NCBI GenBank assembly: GCA_034440615.1
Contig: JAOTOM010005109.1
Span: 435,001-499,000 of the forward strand
Length of the DNA stretch: 64,000 bases
Reading direction: 5' to 3'
From: Ashinkailepas kermadecensis
Taxonomy: Eukaryota; Arthropoda; Thecostraca; Neolepadidae
A program made the translations under genes and the position numbers. This document shows, piece by piece, positions 11,377 to 43,636 of this stretch (the stretch's first letter is position 1; each line of letters begins with the position of its first letter). The notes under the pieces are model-generated. The model did no database searches, had not been told where the DNA came from, and was given only the letters and a program-made list of their open reading frames with translations.

Positions 11377-11541
11377 GGTCAGGCGACACCCGACGCCCGG
11401 TGGACTACAGATTGGTCCATGTCCATGTCCGCCCATGTTGAGTGGTTTGTTTTCATCTGGTCAGGCGACACCCGACGCTCGGTGGACTACAACAGATCGG
11501 TTATTGTCCATGTTCGCCCATGCTGGGTGGTTTGTTTTCAT
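11377..11541 (+). repeat. 82-bp direct repeat, two units (unit 2)
   Basis: Two adjacent copies start GGTCAGGCGACACCCGACGC and end GTGGTTTGTTTTCAT, with about ten differences between them. Confidence 0.85.
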
Positions 11542-11611
11542 ATCTCGCGCTCTTGAGCGAGCGATGCCAACGCGGATACACCGGTGTCGGCAGCCAGCAG
11601 GCGATGCCAGT

Positions 11612-11745
11612 CAAGGGCGGATCCAGGAATCATCATGTGAGGACACTTGCCTGGAGGGGCGCCACTGCCAATGTACCTGGAGTGGCGCCCTTAGCTGACA
11701 AATTTATGGGGAGTCCGTGGTGCATTCAGGATTTCCTATACGGGG
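11612..11745 (+). mobile_element. hAT-like MITE fragment, unit 2
   Basis: Starts CAAGGGCGGATCCAGGAATC, matching the terminus of the other GGGCGGATCCAGG elements here. No right terminus could be found, so the end given is approximate. The unit 3 equivalent starts near 28969. Confidence 0.4.
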
Positions 11746-12150
11746 GAGAAGAAAAACAATGAAATAGAGAACGCGTTCAGCGCGCTAGGCGCGTCGAAAA
11801 TCTAATGTTTTGCTTCATGAAAATCTCAGCATTTCTTGTCAGATCCAGTACATGTTTCGTTGCTAAGAGGGGGGGGACTCTTCTACTCATATTGACACAC
11901 CGTGCGTACATGTAAAGCCATTGTGTCCACTGCATCGACCATTCTGATGGAACTGAAATTGGAGTGCCTGTAGTCGACTTGTCGGTGGCTTTGAATGCCC
12001 TCATGCCTCGTGCATCCAGGCCCTCATCTGGTCGAGTGCCCAACATCAGTGCCGGCATAACCTCTCCCGGTCCTTCACAAGACAGGTTAGCTGAGCAGCG
12101 ACTGGGCCTCCAATACGGCCTGAAGGATCCTCCTCAGACTCATTCTATAC

Positions 12151-12270
<120 letters not shown>

Positions 12271-12494
12271 ACATAATGTATGTAAGTATAATTCAAGGAT
12301 ATCTCTTCTCCACTAGTTCCCCTACATGCAATGTAGGAAAACTACGTCATCCTTGTTTTGTCTCCACAAACATCATCATCCTTGTGTATCCCCTCAAACC
12401 CCAACATCCTTGTGTTGTCTCCACCGGATTCAGCTAAGCATCCAAGGATAGTGGGTCTTGACATTGTGGTCTGCTATAGGCGGAACCGGTGTGC

Positions 12495-21887
<9,393 letters not shown>

Positions 21888-23283
21888 TGATGCCCCCTCC
21901 CTAGGGACGTCATCGAGCCGCAGTGACGTCTGCGATGTGTCTTCGGTACAGGCGTCCAGACGTTCATGTGTTATTGCGTCTCGCTCGTTCTCGACATGTC
22001 TGCGATATGCTCTTGTTGAAGTGCCTTCGTCGTAGCTGGATGTCTGCATCCCATGTCGTGTCGTGTGCAGCATCGCCGTTCTAGGTGATCACTGACCATC
22101 CCACACCAGCTACGAACACCTCTGGGACATGGAAGGATATGGCCTGGACTGACAGTTTGTGCAGGTGTGTGCAATTCCGACTACTCCGCTGCCACATATG
22201 GTTATAGTGTGCACAACACCGCGAATACACATAGCAATCGTGTTGGAAACACTAGCTAGTAGAACATTCGCTGTGACGTCTTGGTTCAATACAAACCAGT
22301 GTATGGTACTATTGTGGGTGTTGGGCGAGTGAGGGGAGGCGGCGGGCTCCCTCAGCTCCAGGTATGCTCGGGTTTCGTCAGCTCCGGTGCCATCACCAGC
22401 CGCCGCCGCCGCCTGTGGAGACCTCCGCCATGTGGCATGTCGCACTGCCGCCATGTAGCATGTCGCTGCACTGCCACCATGTAGCATGCAACCGATATCC
22501 CTGTCGGACATTGTCGGCCGAGTGTGGCCGATCGGGCCCTTCCCTGTGAGGTACGGGTGTTGCAATAGCTTAGTGCAGACACGTGACTGACGTGTGCCGA
22601 GTGAGATGGCTGACGGCTCCCCCGCCCGAGCTGCTGGCTACGGCAGACAGAGGGGAGTAGACGGCTGGAGCTGCCGTGCTGTTGGACGGCCGACCGCCAC
22701 GGTACCGGGAGGCCGACTTGGTCCGGGTAACGAACGTGGGGAGACACGCGATCGTGTCTGTGAGACGACTGTTGAAACTGAGATCGTTGTGTGAGAAGCC
22801 GTCGCTTGGTGGTAAGTGCTGAGAACAGGGTAAATATCGACAGTTCTATTTTCTGGCAATTCTTCGTGGAGAGAGGTCTGAGCTAGACATATCACGAGCC
22901 AGCAGGAGAACTTCGCTACAATGGTGACGGCCATACCCTGCAGACTGACTTGACAAGAAGACCTCAGCATGTCATTTTATTTGATCTGGAATATGAGTAT
23001 GGATGACTTTACATGAAAATGTTGACGTCTTGACAGTGTCTTTTGAAGACACGTAAAGGATACAACGTTGCACTCATTCGTGTATCTTGACGAAGACACA
23101 AATTCAGACCATTAACAGTATTTTCAAGCAACGTAGCACATGTGCTTGGTTATAATATAATGCCATATTTTGATTTTTTCACTCTACGATACAACGAACA
23201 TGCGTCTAATTTCGCCACACTAAGAGACGTTTAGCTTGTTTCGTGCTGACTTATTTGGTGGTGGTGGTGGTACTTGAGCCCTT

Positions 23284-24199
23284 TTAACACGCGCACTGGA
23301 GGGGGGGCGAAATCCGCCCACCCCTCCGGTTTTTCGCAAATAACTGCAGATTTTACCGGTCGATATACGCGATTTTCGGTGTACCTGCTTAGAAATGAAC
23401 GGCGCGTCGTTTCAAGTAAAAAAATGGAAATCGGCCGAAAATTTTTGCAAGTTAGGGGCCGCTAAATTCAAAAAATGTTATAGCGCCAGACCACAAAAAT
23501 CGGCGCTGATGCGCTTCCAGTATACTGACAACAGGGAAGTGTTCTAGGCAACACTAGCGACTTGTTTGATGCATATTGATATGCTGTATAGTTTCAAGGT
23601 CATGTTAGGTCACCAAGGTCAAGTCAAGTCAAGTTCATGACAGGTTAATGGAACCAAACTTGATCAACTGTAATATTGCCATAAATGCACGACTGGTTGT
23701 CATTTGTACTGTTTGTCATTGCGTTTCCATACTTTATTCATGTACTTTACTCCCTTCTTCACGAAGCCGATTGCTCCGAGCTGCCCGACGGAGCAGTCGG
23801 GCGGTTTCGGTAACTGGAACAGGTAACTGACCTGATAAAGTAGTGCTGTATAGGTGACCTGAGGTCAAATGTTGGGTCCAGCATCTGCATTGCATCATTA
23901 GTAATGTCCAAAACATCATTGATGCCCATTTTGGAGCATTTAAATACAATCACAGCGATCCATAACGATGACAAACCAAGCCACGCAATACCAGAAAAGT
24001 TTGCAAATTTGACCTCATTTGACCTTGAAGGTATTGACCTAAGGTCATGAAATTTGCACACAAAAGAGTTCACTATCATGCCCATCCACCCTGCGAATTT
24101 CGTTCCTCCAGCTTTACTAGGAGCCGAGATCTTAGGGGGGGCGGAATCCCCCCCCTCCGGTGCGCGTAATTCTCAGAGGCCCTCCAGGGCGCGTGTTAA
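23284..24199. mobile_element. TTAA-flanked non-autonomous DNA element, unit 2
   Basis: Equivalent of 5939-6863 with the same inverted TTAACACGCGC ends. Length differences come mainly from G and C runs. Confidence 0.6.
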
Positions 24200-24276
24200 G
24201 ACGCATTCGCCTGCTGCGTCATTTACCGTCGCCAACCTCTCACTCTGGTTGGTCGCGGGTGGACTCGGAAATCCAG

Positions 24277-24351
24277 CTGGTTGTGGGATTCGGACACACG
24301 ATCTTACGATCAAGAGTCCAACTCCCTACCGATTGAGATACCGTGGCCCCC
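24277..24351 (-). repeat. tRNA-Lys-like sequence, unit 2
   Basis: Equivalent of 6941-7014 with one change in the first stem (CCGTGG for CCGCGG on the + strand). Confidence 0.5.
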
Positions 24352-24590
24352 TCGCTGACTTACTCATCCACGTCACTTATAATCCCAGCGTACATAACTT
24401 CTTTTGTGAGAGTTGGGTCTTGTGGAGTGGGTAATTATTGCCCATCAGCTGAGCAATACAGCCATTCCCAACGCCTGAGTCTGAGTCCGGAACTGCATAG
24501 GTTCTGACGAGCCGCCAGTACACCCGATAAGCATAGAGTAATGGCAGCCGGAGTAGCCATGAGGGGAAGCTGACCGGCTGTTCAACTAAG

Positions 24591-25769
24591 TTTGGGCCTG
24601 GTATAAGTTTGGTTTGTGTGGACGTGGAATTTGTTTTGACGCGAGGTGTAGATGGAGCAATGGTGACCGCCTGGGCGTAAGTTTTGGTGGTCGGGGAGTT
24701 GGCCTCGACGGTCCGCCGGGCCTGCGGGTAGGAGCCTCCGGTCGTGGCCTGGACGGCGCAAATCTCTTTTTCCTGTCGCCAGACTGCACAGAGATTGGAA
24801 GTGGTGATGTGGTCAGATGTGTTGCAGTTAAGGCAGTGGGCAGGCTTGGAGCAGTTGGAATCAGGATGGGGTGGTTCGCCGTACTTGGGGCATCGAGCTG
24901 GTTGGCGGTAAGTCTTGCTGTCATGGCCGAAGCGCTGGCAATTAAAACAGCGGAGAGGATTGGGAATAAAGACACGGACATGGCATCGGATGTAGCCGGC
25001 CAGGAGGGTCTTGGGAAGAGTGGTATAGTTGAAGGTAGGGACTAAGAGGCTTGTATCTCGTTTCTGGCCGTCTTTAAAGGAGGTGATGCGGTGGACGTGG
25101 GTCAACCCCCCCCCCCCCGGCCTGAGCTCCGTCTAGATATCTCCTTCAGACATGAAGCGGAGCTCCGGCGCGAAGATGGTGCCCTTGGTGGTGTTGCAGT
25201 TGGAATGCAGGGTAATGGTGACGGATTTACCACAAAATGTGGTGGTACTGAGGAGGGCTTTGGTCTTTGGTTTGGGTTTTAATGACGAGGGTTCCGTTGG
25301 CAGGGGCTTCGATGTCAGGATTGGTTAAGGAGCAGATGGCGAGGAGTTGCTTGGTCGGCCAGAAAACGTTAATACGGCGGAGGGAAACGGATTCCTCGAC
25401 AGGCTTGACAACTATGTAAGAGCCAGCACTGTCGATGTAGGGTTCGATGGTTTGGATGGGTTCAGGTGGAGATGACGTGGTCTGATTCGAGCATGGGTCA
25501 GCGGCGTGGAGAGTGATGGTCTGGTTCTGATTGCGAGACGAAGTCGTGGTCTTGGGACGAGCAGGGGTCGGTGAGGCACATAGGGTTTCCATGGCGTCAT
25601 CCAAAGGGATAGTCCGGCGCGGGTCATCAATGGTTGTATCAAGTGGGGGAGCATCAGGGGCCGAGTCCGTGGTCGCGCGATGGTCGTCAGGTGTAGCTAG
25701 TGGTAGAAATTCCGTCTCGGAGTCCGGTGGCGAGCTGGGGTCGGTGTCCTTCTTTCGTTTTTAGCCCAT
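24591..25769 (-). pseudogene. Non-LTR retrotransposon ORF1 (Gag-like), truncated and frameshifted, unit 3
   Basis: Equivalent of 7255-8431 with the same start-region stop, frame change and lost knuckle cysteines, so these defects predate the duplication. A C-run inside the frame is two bases longer (about 25107-25119) than in unit 2. It is cut at 24591 by the unit junction. Confidence 0.75.
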
Positions 25770-26064
25770 CGCGGGGAAAAAACATATCTAACGAAATATA
25801 AATAAACACGAAGAACACACAGAAAACAGGGAACAAAAGTACGCCGATGAAAAACCAGGTGGGGTGACGGGTGTCACCCCACTGTGAAACCAAATGCGAA
25901 AACAACGACGGGTGTCACCCCACGAAAATGAAAAAATAGTACTGCAGAACCAGCAGTAAGTCTGGCCAGAATTGGCACGGCGGAGTGGTCAGCGAGATTT
26001 TGTAGCTGGTCGTGCGTACGAAAATAGTACTGAACACTCCATGACAACACACAACACTCCATGA

Positions 26065-26540
26065 CATCAAGCTGGTGGGAATGACTAACGGGAGTAATGA
26101 ATCTAGCTATATTCAGTTAGACTTGGTGGACATAGAAGTCGGTTGATCAATGGGATATATCCTTAAGATATGCTTAACACCAGCCCCGCCAGCTCGCTGC
26201 AATCTAGAGGCCAGCGGGAAGATTCTTCTGGTCGAGAAAGCATTAAGACATTGGTTTGTTTTGGCACTTTGACATTTATCCACATATTACTTATTTATGT
26301 CCTGGTGTGGCTCAGTTCTCAGCGAAAAAAAGAAGACTTTTGCTATTGCGTTTCGCGTAAATGATGCACCATGCCAAGAACAAACAAGACATCAATATGA
26401 AATCATGTTTCCCATTCTGGAACCATAGAAAGAGCCTACAAAAACTATAGGAGGCCCTAACACAGTGGAGGCACCTTTCGGGGATCAGAAGGCCCCCTTT
26501 CAACATTGCCCCCTGGAAAAATTTCGTGGCGACGCCACTG
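26065..26540 (+). mobile_element. Dispersed repeat with hAT-like terminus, unit 3
   Basis: Equivalent of 8729-9203, ending GACGCCACTG at 26540. Confidence 0.65.
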
Positions 26541-26561
26541 ATTGTGACATACATGTCATAT

Positions 26562-26574
26562 GTATATATATATA

Positions 26575-26636
<62 letters not shown>
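26562..26636. repeat. (TA)n microsatellite
   Basis: Unit 3 equivalent of 9224-9293, slightly different in length. Confidence 0.95.
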
Positions 26637-26638
<2 letters not shown>

Positions 26639-26881
26639 TACTCTGGATGACGGGTTTGTGTGATTTTACTCCACTGCAAATGGACATTGGGCTGTTGAAA
26701 TCTGTTGGCAGTGATAGGGCAGCGGATGGCATGAAAGTTTGACAACCGTGGGATCGAGCACTACGAACGACAATTGAGGAACAGCAAAGTGTTGTCCGTG
26801 CAAAGGGGCTAATTGACTTGCTTAATGGCTGAGAGTATGTGACACGCGAAAAATCGTCATCTATTTCGGAAACCGGGCGAT

Positions 26882-27617
26882 ACTTTTGGGGACCCCATTG
26901 CAATTGTGCGGGGTCCAGCCGCGTTCTTTCTGGCCCAGGCGCGAGTTCTCGGTGCCCCGAAGCGAGTTCTCTGGGCCCTTCCGGGACTTTTTGAGGCCCC
27001 ACTGTATTCATTTGGGGGCCCCGATGCTATTTTTTTGGGGATTTCCGACGGAAATGTGTGGCGCCCAGCATTATTTGTTAGGGCCCCGGCACGATTGCAG
27101 TGTCCAGTGCGCGTTTTCGAGGTTCCGCTGTTTTTGGGCCCCCGACACGAATTGTTCGGACCCAAATGGTAATTTGTGGAGACCCAGCAATATTGGTGGT
27201 GACTTCGACGGGAATTTCGTGGCCCCGGTGCGATTTATCGTGCTCCTGTGGGAGTTTTCGATTCCCACTGTTCTTATTTGAGGTCCCAGATGCGAATTTT
27301 GGGGTACCGATGAGACATTTGAGCCCTAGTACGTTTTTTGGGCCCCCTAGGTGATTGTCGGGCCCCGGCGCAAGTTTTCGGAGCGCGCTGTTTTTCTGGA
27401 GCCTCGATGTCAATTTTTGAGAACCCCAACATAAATGTGTTTATCCCCAGTGCGATTATTGAGGGCCTTGACACGGGTCCTCGACGATACAATTTGGGGC
27501 TAGCACGATTTTGCGGCACCAGAGAGTTGTGTCGCCCCGCTGTATTTATTTTGGGCACCCGACGCGAATTTGGAGGGCCCCGACGGAAATGTTTGAGACC
27601 ACAGCGCGAGTATTAGG
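26882..27617 (-). repeat. Degenerate GC-rich minisatellite (~30 bp), unit 3
   Basis: Equivalent of 9540-10275, almost identical to it even though its internal units are strongly diverged. The array was therefore old before the segmental duplication. Confidence 0.8.
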
Positions 27618-28305
27618 GCTCGGGGAGATTATTGTAGTGCCCAACGCCCCTCCGGGAGGGTGATTTTCCTCCTTTGTTCCCATCGGTTCGCGACTGCTCC
27701 AAGTTACGTTGCTGTTGATAGTCTCCTTTTTGCGCCTTGTATGGGGTGTGGACACGGAGGCCACTTTACCTGTCACCCATGAAGCCGATCCACGGAGGGA
27801 ATTGAAAATATAGCATTAGTGCCTTGGCCCCAGTTTTCCGATGCTTCTACATCCTTCCTTTCAAGTACCCAATTGCTCTGGAGTTCTGGTATGTGTAATC
27901 ACGCCGAGGAAAACTATGACGCACCACGTGATATGGGCCACAAAGACCAGTCTACTTCCGGCATCCGTGGATGTAAGCCGACCGACCTCTCAGCCACTTC
28001 TCGCTGGCAAAATGCGACGTTCGCGCAGATATATCCGAATATATCCGGATCAGATGCGAGTGCAGATCGGTGCATACGCCTTGCCAGAGGCGTCGCCAGG
28101 CGACCGGAACCGGCAGACGGAAATCGTTCTCCATAAAAATGCCACCGAACCCGACTGTCGGATGTGAAGGCAAACGTCCTTGGCGACGAATAGCAAGCAC
28201 CCGCCGCAGAGTGCCTCCGGAATGCAGGCGAGAAATTTGTTGGTTCGACTTTGGACGTAACGAAGGCCTGAGCAGCGATTCGATCAAAGCAAGCTACTGA
28301 CAAGC

Positions 28306-28534
28306 CAGGGGCGGATACAGAGAGGGAGAACTAAAGGCATGTGCCCCCCCCCCCATGGAAATGTGGCTGGCGCCCCTCTGACCGGGGAAAGGTGCCTCTC
28401 CGGTGCACCCCTCCCCAGTTGAACGATTTTTAGCCGAAGGCACCCTCCAGAGGCATTCACAGTGGCATCCCTCAAGACATTCGTATGGAAGGAAGATTTC
28501 ACGCCTTCCATGAAAATTCCTGGATCCGCCCCTG
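28306..28534. mobile_element. hAT MITE with 8-bp target duplication, unit 3
   Basis: Equivalent of 10961-11179, 229 bp, with a longer C run and a CCCCTCCCCAGTT difference in the middle. Confidence 0.85.
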
Positions 28535-28731
28535 TCACAAGCCCGCTTGACAGAAGGCAGCCCCTGCTGGTGGTCTCTGCATCTGGCCCTGGTGCGTCTA
28601 CGCCCCCGGCGTGACGTGATGGTGCGCCGATAAAAGGAGTGCGCCGGGTGCGGCGAACCACACTGTTGCGCTACTCGCCCGAGTGAAGAACTGCTGGCTC
28701 CGACTGCTACTGCCGCCTCCAGCATGCATAC

Positions 28732-28896
28732 GGTCAGGCGACACCCGACGCCCGGTGGACTACAGATCGGTCCATTTCCATGTCCGCCCATGTTGAGTGG
28801 TTTGTTTTCATCTGGTCAGGCGACACCCGACGCTCGGTGGACTACAACAGATCGGTTATTGTCCATGTTCGCCCATGCTGGGTGGTTTGTTTTCAT
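28732..28896 (+). repeat. 82-bp direct repeat, two units (unit 3)
   Basis: Equivalent of 11377-11541. Confidence 0.85.
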
Positions 28897-29505
28897 ATCT
28901 CGCGCTCTTGAGCGAGCGATGCCAACGCGGATACACCGGTGTCGGCAGCCAGCAGGCGATGCCAGTCAAGGGCGGATCCAGGAATCATCATGTGAGGACA
29001 CTTGCCTGGAGGGGCGCCACTGCCAATGTACCTGGAGTGGCGCCCTTAGCTGAAAAATGTATGGGGAGTCCGTGGTGCATTCAGGATTTCCTATACGGGG
29101 GAGGAAGAAAAACAATGAAATAGAGAACGCGTTCAGCGCGCTAGGCGCGTCGAAAATCTAATGTTTTGCTTCATGAAAATCTCAGCATTTCTTGTCAGAT
29201 CCAGTACATGTTTCGTTGCTAAGAGGGGGGGGGGGACTCTTCTACTCATATTGACACACCGTGCGTACATGTAAAGCCATTGTGTCCACTGCATCGACCA
29301 TTCTGATGGAACTGAAATTGGAGTGCCTGTAGTCGACTTGTCGGTGGCTTTGAATGCCCTCATGCCTCGTGCATCCAGGCCCTCATCTGGTCTAGTGCCC
29401 AACATCAGTGCCGGCATAACCTCTCCCGGTCCTTCACAAGACAGGTTAGCTGAGCAGCGACTGGGCCTCCAATACGGCCTGAAGGATCCTCCTCAGACTC
29501 ATTCT

Positions 29506-29630
<125 letters not shown>

Positions 29631-29852
29631 TAATGTATGTAAGTATAATTCAAGGATATCTCTTCTCCACTAGTTCCCCTACATGCAATGTAGGGAAAAC
29701 TACGTCATCCTTGTTTTGTCTCCACAAACATCATCATCCTTGTGTATCCCCTCAAACCCCAACATCCTTGTGTTGTCTCCACCGGATTCAGCTAAGCATC
29801 CAAGGATAGTGGGTCTTGACATTGTGGTCTGCTATAGGCGGAACCGGTGTGC

Positions 29853-40148
<10,296 letters not shown>

Positions 40149-41541
40149 TGATGCCCCCTCCCTAGGGACGTCATCGAGCCGCAGTGACGTCTGCGATGTG
40201 TCTTCGGTACAGGCGTCCAGACGTTCATGTGTTATTGCGTCTCGCTCGTTCTCGACATGTCTGCGATATGCTCTTGTTGAAGTGCCTTCGTCGTAGCTGG
40301 ACGTCTGCATCCCATGTCGTGTCGTGTGCAGCATCGCCGTTCTAGGTGATCACTGACCATCCCACACCAGCTACGAACACCTCTGGGACATGGAAGGATA
40401 TGGCCTGGACTGACAGTTTGTGCAGGTGTGTGCAATTCCGACTACTCCGCTGCCACATATGGTTATAGTGTGCACAACACCGCGAATACACATAGCAATC
40501 GTGTTGGAAACACTAGCTAGTAGAACATTCGCTGTGACCTCTTGGTTCAATACAAACCAGTGTATGGTACTATTGTGGGTGTTGGGCGAGTGAGGGGAGG
40601 CGGCGGGCTCCCTCAGCTCCAGGTATGCTCGGGTTTCGTCAGCTCCGGTGCCATCACCAGCCGCCGCCGCCTGTGGACACCTCCGCCATGTGGCATGTCG
40701 CACTGCCGCCATGTAGCATGTCGCTGCACTGCCACCATGTAGCATGCAACCGATATCCCTGTCGGACATTGTCGGCCGAGTGTGGCCGATCGGGCCCTTC
40801 CCTGTGAGGTACGGGTGTTGCAATAGCTTAGTGCAGACACGTGACTGACGTGTGCCGAGTGAGATGGCTGACGGCTCCCCGCCCGAGCTGCTGGCCACGG
40901 CAGACAGAGGGGAGTAGACGGCTGGAGCTGCCGTGCTGTTGGACGGCCGACCGCCACGGTACCGGGAGGCCGACTTGGTCCGGGTAACGAACGTGGGGAG
41001 ACACGCGATCGTGTCTGTGAGACGACTGTTGAAACTGAGATCGTTGTGTGAGAAGCCGTCGCTTGGTGGTAAGTGCTGAGAACAGGGTAAATATCGACAG
41101 TTCTATTTTCTGGCAATTCTTCGTGGAGAGAGGTCTGAGCTAGACATATCACGAGCCAGCGGAAGAACTTCGCTACAATGGTGACAGCCATACCCTGCAG
41201 ACTGACTTGACAAGAAGACCTCAGCATGTCATTTTATTTGATCTGGAATATGAGTATGGATGACTTTACATGAAAATGTTGACGTCTTGACAGTGTCTTT
41301 TTGAAGACACGTAAAGGATACAACGTTGCACTCATTGGTGTGCCTTGACGAAGACACAAATTCAGACCATTAGCAGTATTTTCAAGCAACGTAGCACATG
41401 TGCTTGGTTATAATATAATGCCATATTTTGATTTTTTCACTCTACGATACAACGAACATGCGTCTAATTTCGCCACACTAAGAGACGTTTAGCTTGTTTC
41501 GTGCTGACTTATTTGGTAGTGGTGGTGGTACTTGAGCCCTT

Positions 41542-42474
41542 TTAACACGCGCACTGGAGGGTGGGGCGAAATCCGCCCACCCCTCCGGTTTTTCGCAAAT
41601 AACTGCAGATTTTACCGGTCGATATACGCGATTTTCGGTGTACCTGCTTAGAAATGAACGGCGCGTCGTTTCAAGTAAGAAAAATGGAAATCGGCCGATT
41701 TTTTTGCAAGTTAGGGGCCGCTAAATTCAAAAAATGTTAAAGCGCCAGACCACAAAATCGGCGCTGATGCGCTTCCAGTATACTGACAACAGGGAAGTGT
41801 TCTAGGCAACACTAGCGACTTGTTTGATGCATATTGATATGCTGTATAGTTTCAAGGTCATGTTAGGTCACCAAGGTCAAGTCAAGTCAAGTTCATGACA
41901 GGTTAATGGAACCAAACTTGATCAACTGGAATATTGCCATAAATGCACGACTGGTTGTCATTTGTACTGTTTGTCATTGCGTTTCCATACTTTATTCATG
42001 TACTTTACTCCCTTCTTCACGAAGCCGATTGCTCCGAGCTGCCCGACGGAGCAGTCGGGCGGGCGGCCCGGTTTCGGTAACTGGAACAGGTAACTGACCT
42101 GATAAAGTAGTGCTGTATAGGTGACCTGAGGTCAAATGTTGGGTCCAGCATCTGCATTGCATCATTAGTAATGTCCAAAACATCATTGATGCCCATTTTG
42201 GAGCATTTAAATACAATCACAGCGATCCATAACGATGACAAACCAAGCCACGCAATACCAGAAAAGTTTGCAAATTTGACCTCATTTGACCTTGAAGGTA
42301 TTGACCTAAGGTCATGAAATTTGCACACAAAAGAGTTCACTACCGTGCCCATCCACCCTGCGAATTTCGTTCCTCCAGCTTTACTAGGAGCCGAGATCTT
42401 AGGGGGGGGGGCGGAATCCGCCCCCCCCCCTCCGGTGCGCGTAATTCTCAGAGGCCCTCCAGGGCGCGTGTTAA
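41542..42474. mobile_element. TTAA-flanked non-autonomous DNA element, unit 3
   Basis: Equivalent of 5939-6863. It differs in G/C run lengths and by an extra GGGCGG near 42060. Confidence 0.6.
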
Positions 42475-42551
42475 GACGCATTCGCCTGCTGCGTCATTTA
42501 GCGTCGCCAACCTCTCACTCTGGTTGGTCGCGGGTGGACTCGGAAATCCAG

Positions 42552-42626
42552 CTGGTTGTGGGATTCGGACACACGATCTTACGATGAAGAGTCCAACTCC
42601 CTACCGATTGAGATACCGCGGCCCCC
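42552..42626 (-). repeat. tRNA-Lys-like sequence, unit 3
   Basis: Equivalent of 6941-7014. One base next to the anticodon loop differs (ATGAAGAG for ATCAAGAG on the + strand). Confidence 0.5.
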
Positions 42627-42865
42627 TCGCTGACTTACTCATCCACGTCACTTATAATCCCAGCGTACATAACTTCTTTTGTGAGAGTTGGGTCTTGTGG
42701 AGTGGGTAATTATTGCCCATCAGCTGAGCAATACAGCCATTCCCAACGCCTGAGTCTGAGTCCGGAACTGCATAGGTTCTGACGAGCCGCCAGTACACCC
42801 GATAAGCATAGAGTAATGGCAGCCGGAGTAGCCATGAGGGGAAGCTGACCGGCTGTTCAACTAAG

Positions 42866-43636
42866 GCGGCCATTGATCATCAGGCGACCATTGGCTGTCA
42901 AGCTCATGACCACCAATGACTACTTACAACACACAGAAACATGAGGACACCAACAGATCGGATACCGATAACAGGTCGGGACAAAATCGCAGCATTTTTT
43001 ACATTCATTTATTGTTGAAAAAGTGGACTGAATATCGTACACTTTGTATCCGACAAGTTCCACAAGCACAATGCGGCATGTGAACGGGGTCGTTGTACGA
43101 TACAGCCGCGCAATTATTACCCTCCACAACGCACACACGCATGAGCTTACACGACCTCTAGTCGAAGACTATGAGAGACAAGGAATTACAGTTATCTTAA
43201 CCGTTGAGATATAGCTAAACACCGAAACAAGAGATATTTCCGTTCAACAAATCAGAGAGGTTGTAACAACTATGCAGCACAAGCCAGACTCATTGATGTA
43301 CACCATGCCACAGAGGGTAAACTGTTCCAATTTACTGTTGCCTAGCTCGATAACACCACTTGACGGTTAGGGACGATTGCCACTTCACTTGATCACGCGA
43401 TCAGTGGCAGGAACAGACCTCTCCGACAGCCTTGAGGCACTGCTCTGCGCGATATCCGGATCATTGGATCGACAGATGACGCTGACAATCGCATCTACGA
43501 TCGTATATAATTTGACTTAGCGACAAATCTTGCACCCATCCGTCACATATATGCACAACTACTTGGGCGACGGCGGGCGAAGAGCTGCACGCTGCAGGCC
43601 AAGACCTTCCCTTCCACGAGAGGTGCCCGGCTGGTC
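42866..43636. other. Unique right flank of the MIOX array, no gene seen
   Basis: The first sequence not repeated in the array. It is AT-balanced and has no convincing exon. It separates the array from the 3' end of the - strand gene that ends at 43637. Confidence 0.6.
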
